Source: Candidatus Allofournierella excrementigallinarum
GTDB taxonomy: Bacteria > Bacillota > Clostridia > Oscillospirales > Ruminococcaceae
NCBI GenBank assembly: GCA_019119025.1
Contig: DWXV01000078.1
Span: forward strand, 1-64,000
Direction: 5' to 3'
Length of the DNA stretch: 64,000 nt
Shown: in pieces, positions 63,889 to 64,000 of the stretch
How positions within the stretch are numbered: position 1 is the first letter of the stretch
Layout of the letters: every line of letters begins with the position of its first letter
Program-made: the position numbers and the translations under genes
The notes under the pieces: model-generated
The model's database searches: none
What the model was told of the DNA's origin: nothing
The model's input: only the letters and a program-made list of their open reading frames with translations

Positions 63889-64000
63889 TTACTGGGTGAC
63901 CAGGGTGGTGCCGGGGTAATAATGGGCCAGGATGTCCGCATAGCCCCAGCCGTTGGCGGCGTAGCCCCAGGCGCCCATCTGGCTCATGCCGCAGCCGTGG
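63889..64000 (-). CDS. SpoIID/LytB domain protein, C-terminal end (partial)
   Basis: The last 37 codons are visible: HGCGMSQMGAWGYA, then ILAHYYPGTTLVTQ and stop. This is the conserved C-terminus of SpoIID-type lytic transglycosylases (GHGxGMSQxGAxG...HYYPGT). With spoIIP nearby it may be SpoIID itself or a paralogue. The rest lies outside the window. Confidence 0.85.
   Translation of the reverse strand, partial: HGCGMSQMGAWGYAANGWGYADILAHYYPGTTLVTQ

Overview
The window is 64 kb of GC-rich DNA (by eye roughly two thirds G+C) packed with tightly spaced genes that have strong AAGGAGG-type ribosome sites. Endospore genes (gpr, spoIIP and a SpoIID-like end), a PadR/HAAS/PspC operon, DegV, a YhfC-type protease and an LCP protein point to a spore-forming or recently spore-forming Bacillota, most likely a high-GC Clostridia of the Oscillospiraceae/Ruminococcaceae type. 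This is inferred from gene content; no rRNA or tRNA gene was seen. No CRISPR array, insertion sequence or prophage was found. Nothing here requires the window to be plasmid-borne; it reads as core chromosome.

Layout. 1-7.4 kb: end of clpB, a GT-C glycosyltransferase, a MATE exporter, a split ThrE-type amino-acid exporter followed by azlCD, and an XRE membrane regulator. 7.5-12.4 kb: a nucleoside-type BMP/ABC uptake operon with a structured leader. 12.7-17.5 kb: YhfC protease, YbjQ and MerR proteins, a DEAD-box helicase, a GreA-like factor, a cyclophilin and GtrA. 17.6-19.3 kb: a PadR-controlled envelope operon containing an acidic/tryptophan 11-residue repeat protein. 19.3-23.6 kb: an ECF sigma factor with a membrane partner, then a two-component system. 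23.7-31 kb: GDPD, coaX, a DUF4830 protein, a FAD dehydrogenase, an LD-carboxypeptidase, a cytidylate-kinase-like protein and a probable inactive C39-like protein. 31.1-34 kb: TrkA/TrkH potassium uptake.

34.1-41.6 kb: the complete F1Fo ATP synthase operon (atpZ-like, I, B, E, F, H, A, G, D, C and a 60-residue orf). Its c subunit carries the ion-site residues of a two-carboxylate sodium rotor. 41.7-48.9 kb: a GT2 enzyme, an MFS exporter behind a 5-codon leader ORF, two tandem SGNH hydrolases, an EamA exporter, DegV and a phosphoesterase. 49-50.7 kb: a second ECF sigma operon. 50.8-54.5 kb: CCA-adding enzyme, a DUF5058 membrane pair and an AraC regulator. 54.7-56.6 kb: a hydrolase/polytopic membrane fusion of visibly lower GC. 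56.7-59.8 kb: an FGGY kinase and araA (arabinose). 59.8-64 kb: spoIIP, gpr, divergent rpsT, an LCP protein and the end of a SpoIID-like gene.

Recurring themes are envelope remodelling and stress sensing (two ECF systems, a two-component system, PadR/PspC, LCP, LD-carboxypeptidase, SGNH), ion-coupled energetics (ATP synthase, Trk) and amino-acid, nucleoside or drug export and import. Several genes end in near-perfect bidirectional terminators, which makes most operon borders clear. Sigma-A promoters with 17-bp spacing are readable in front of many operons.
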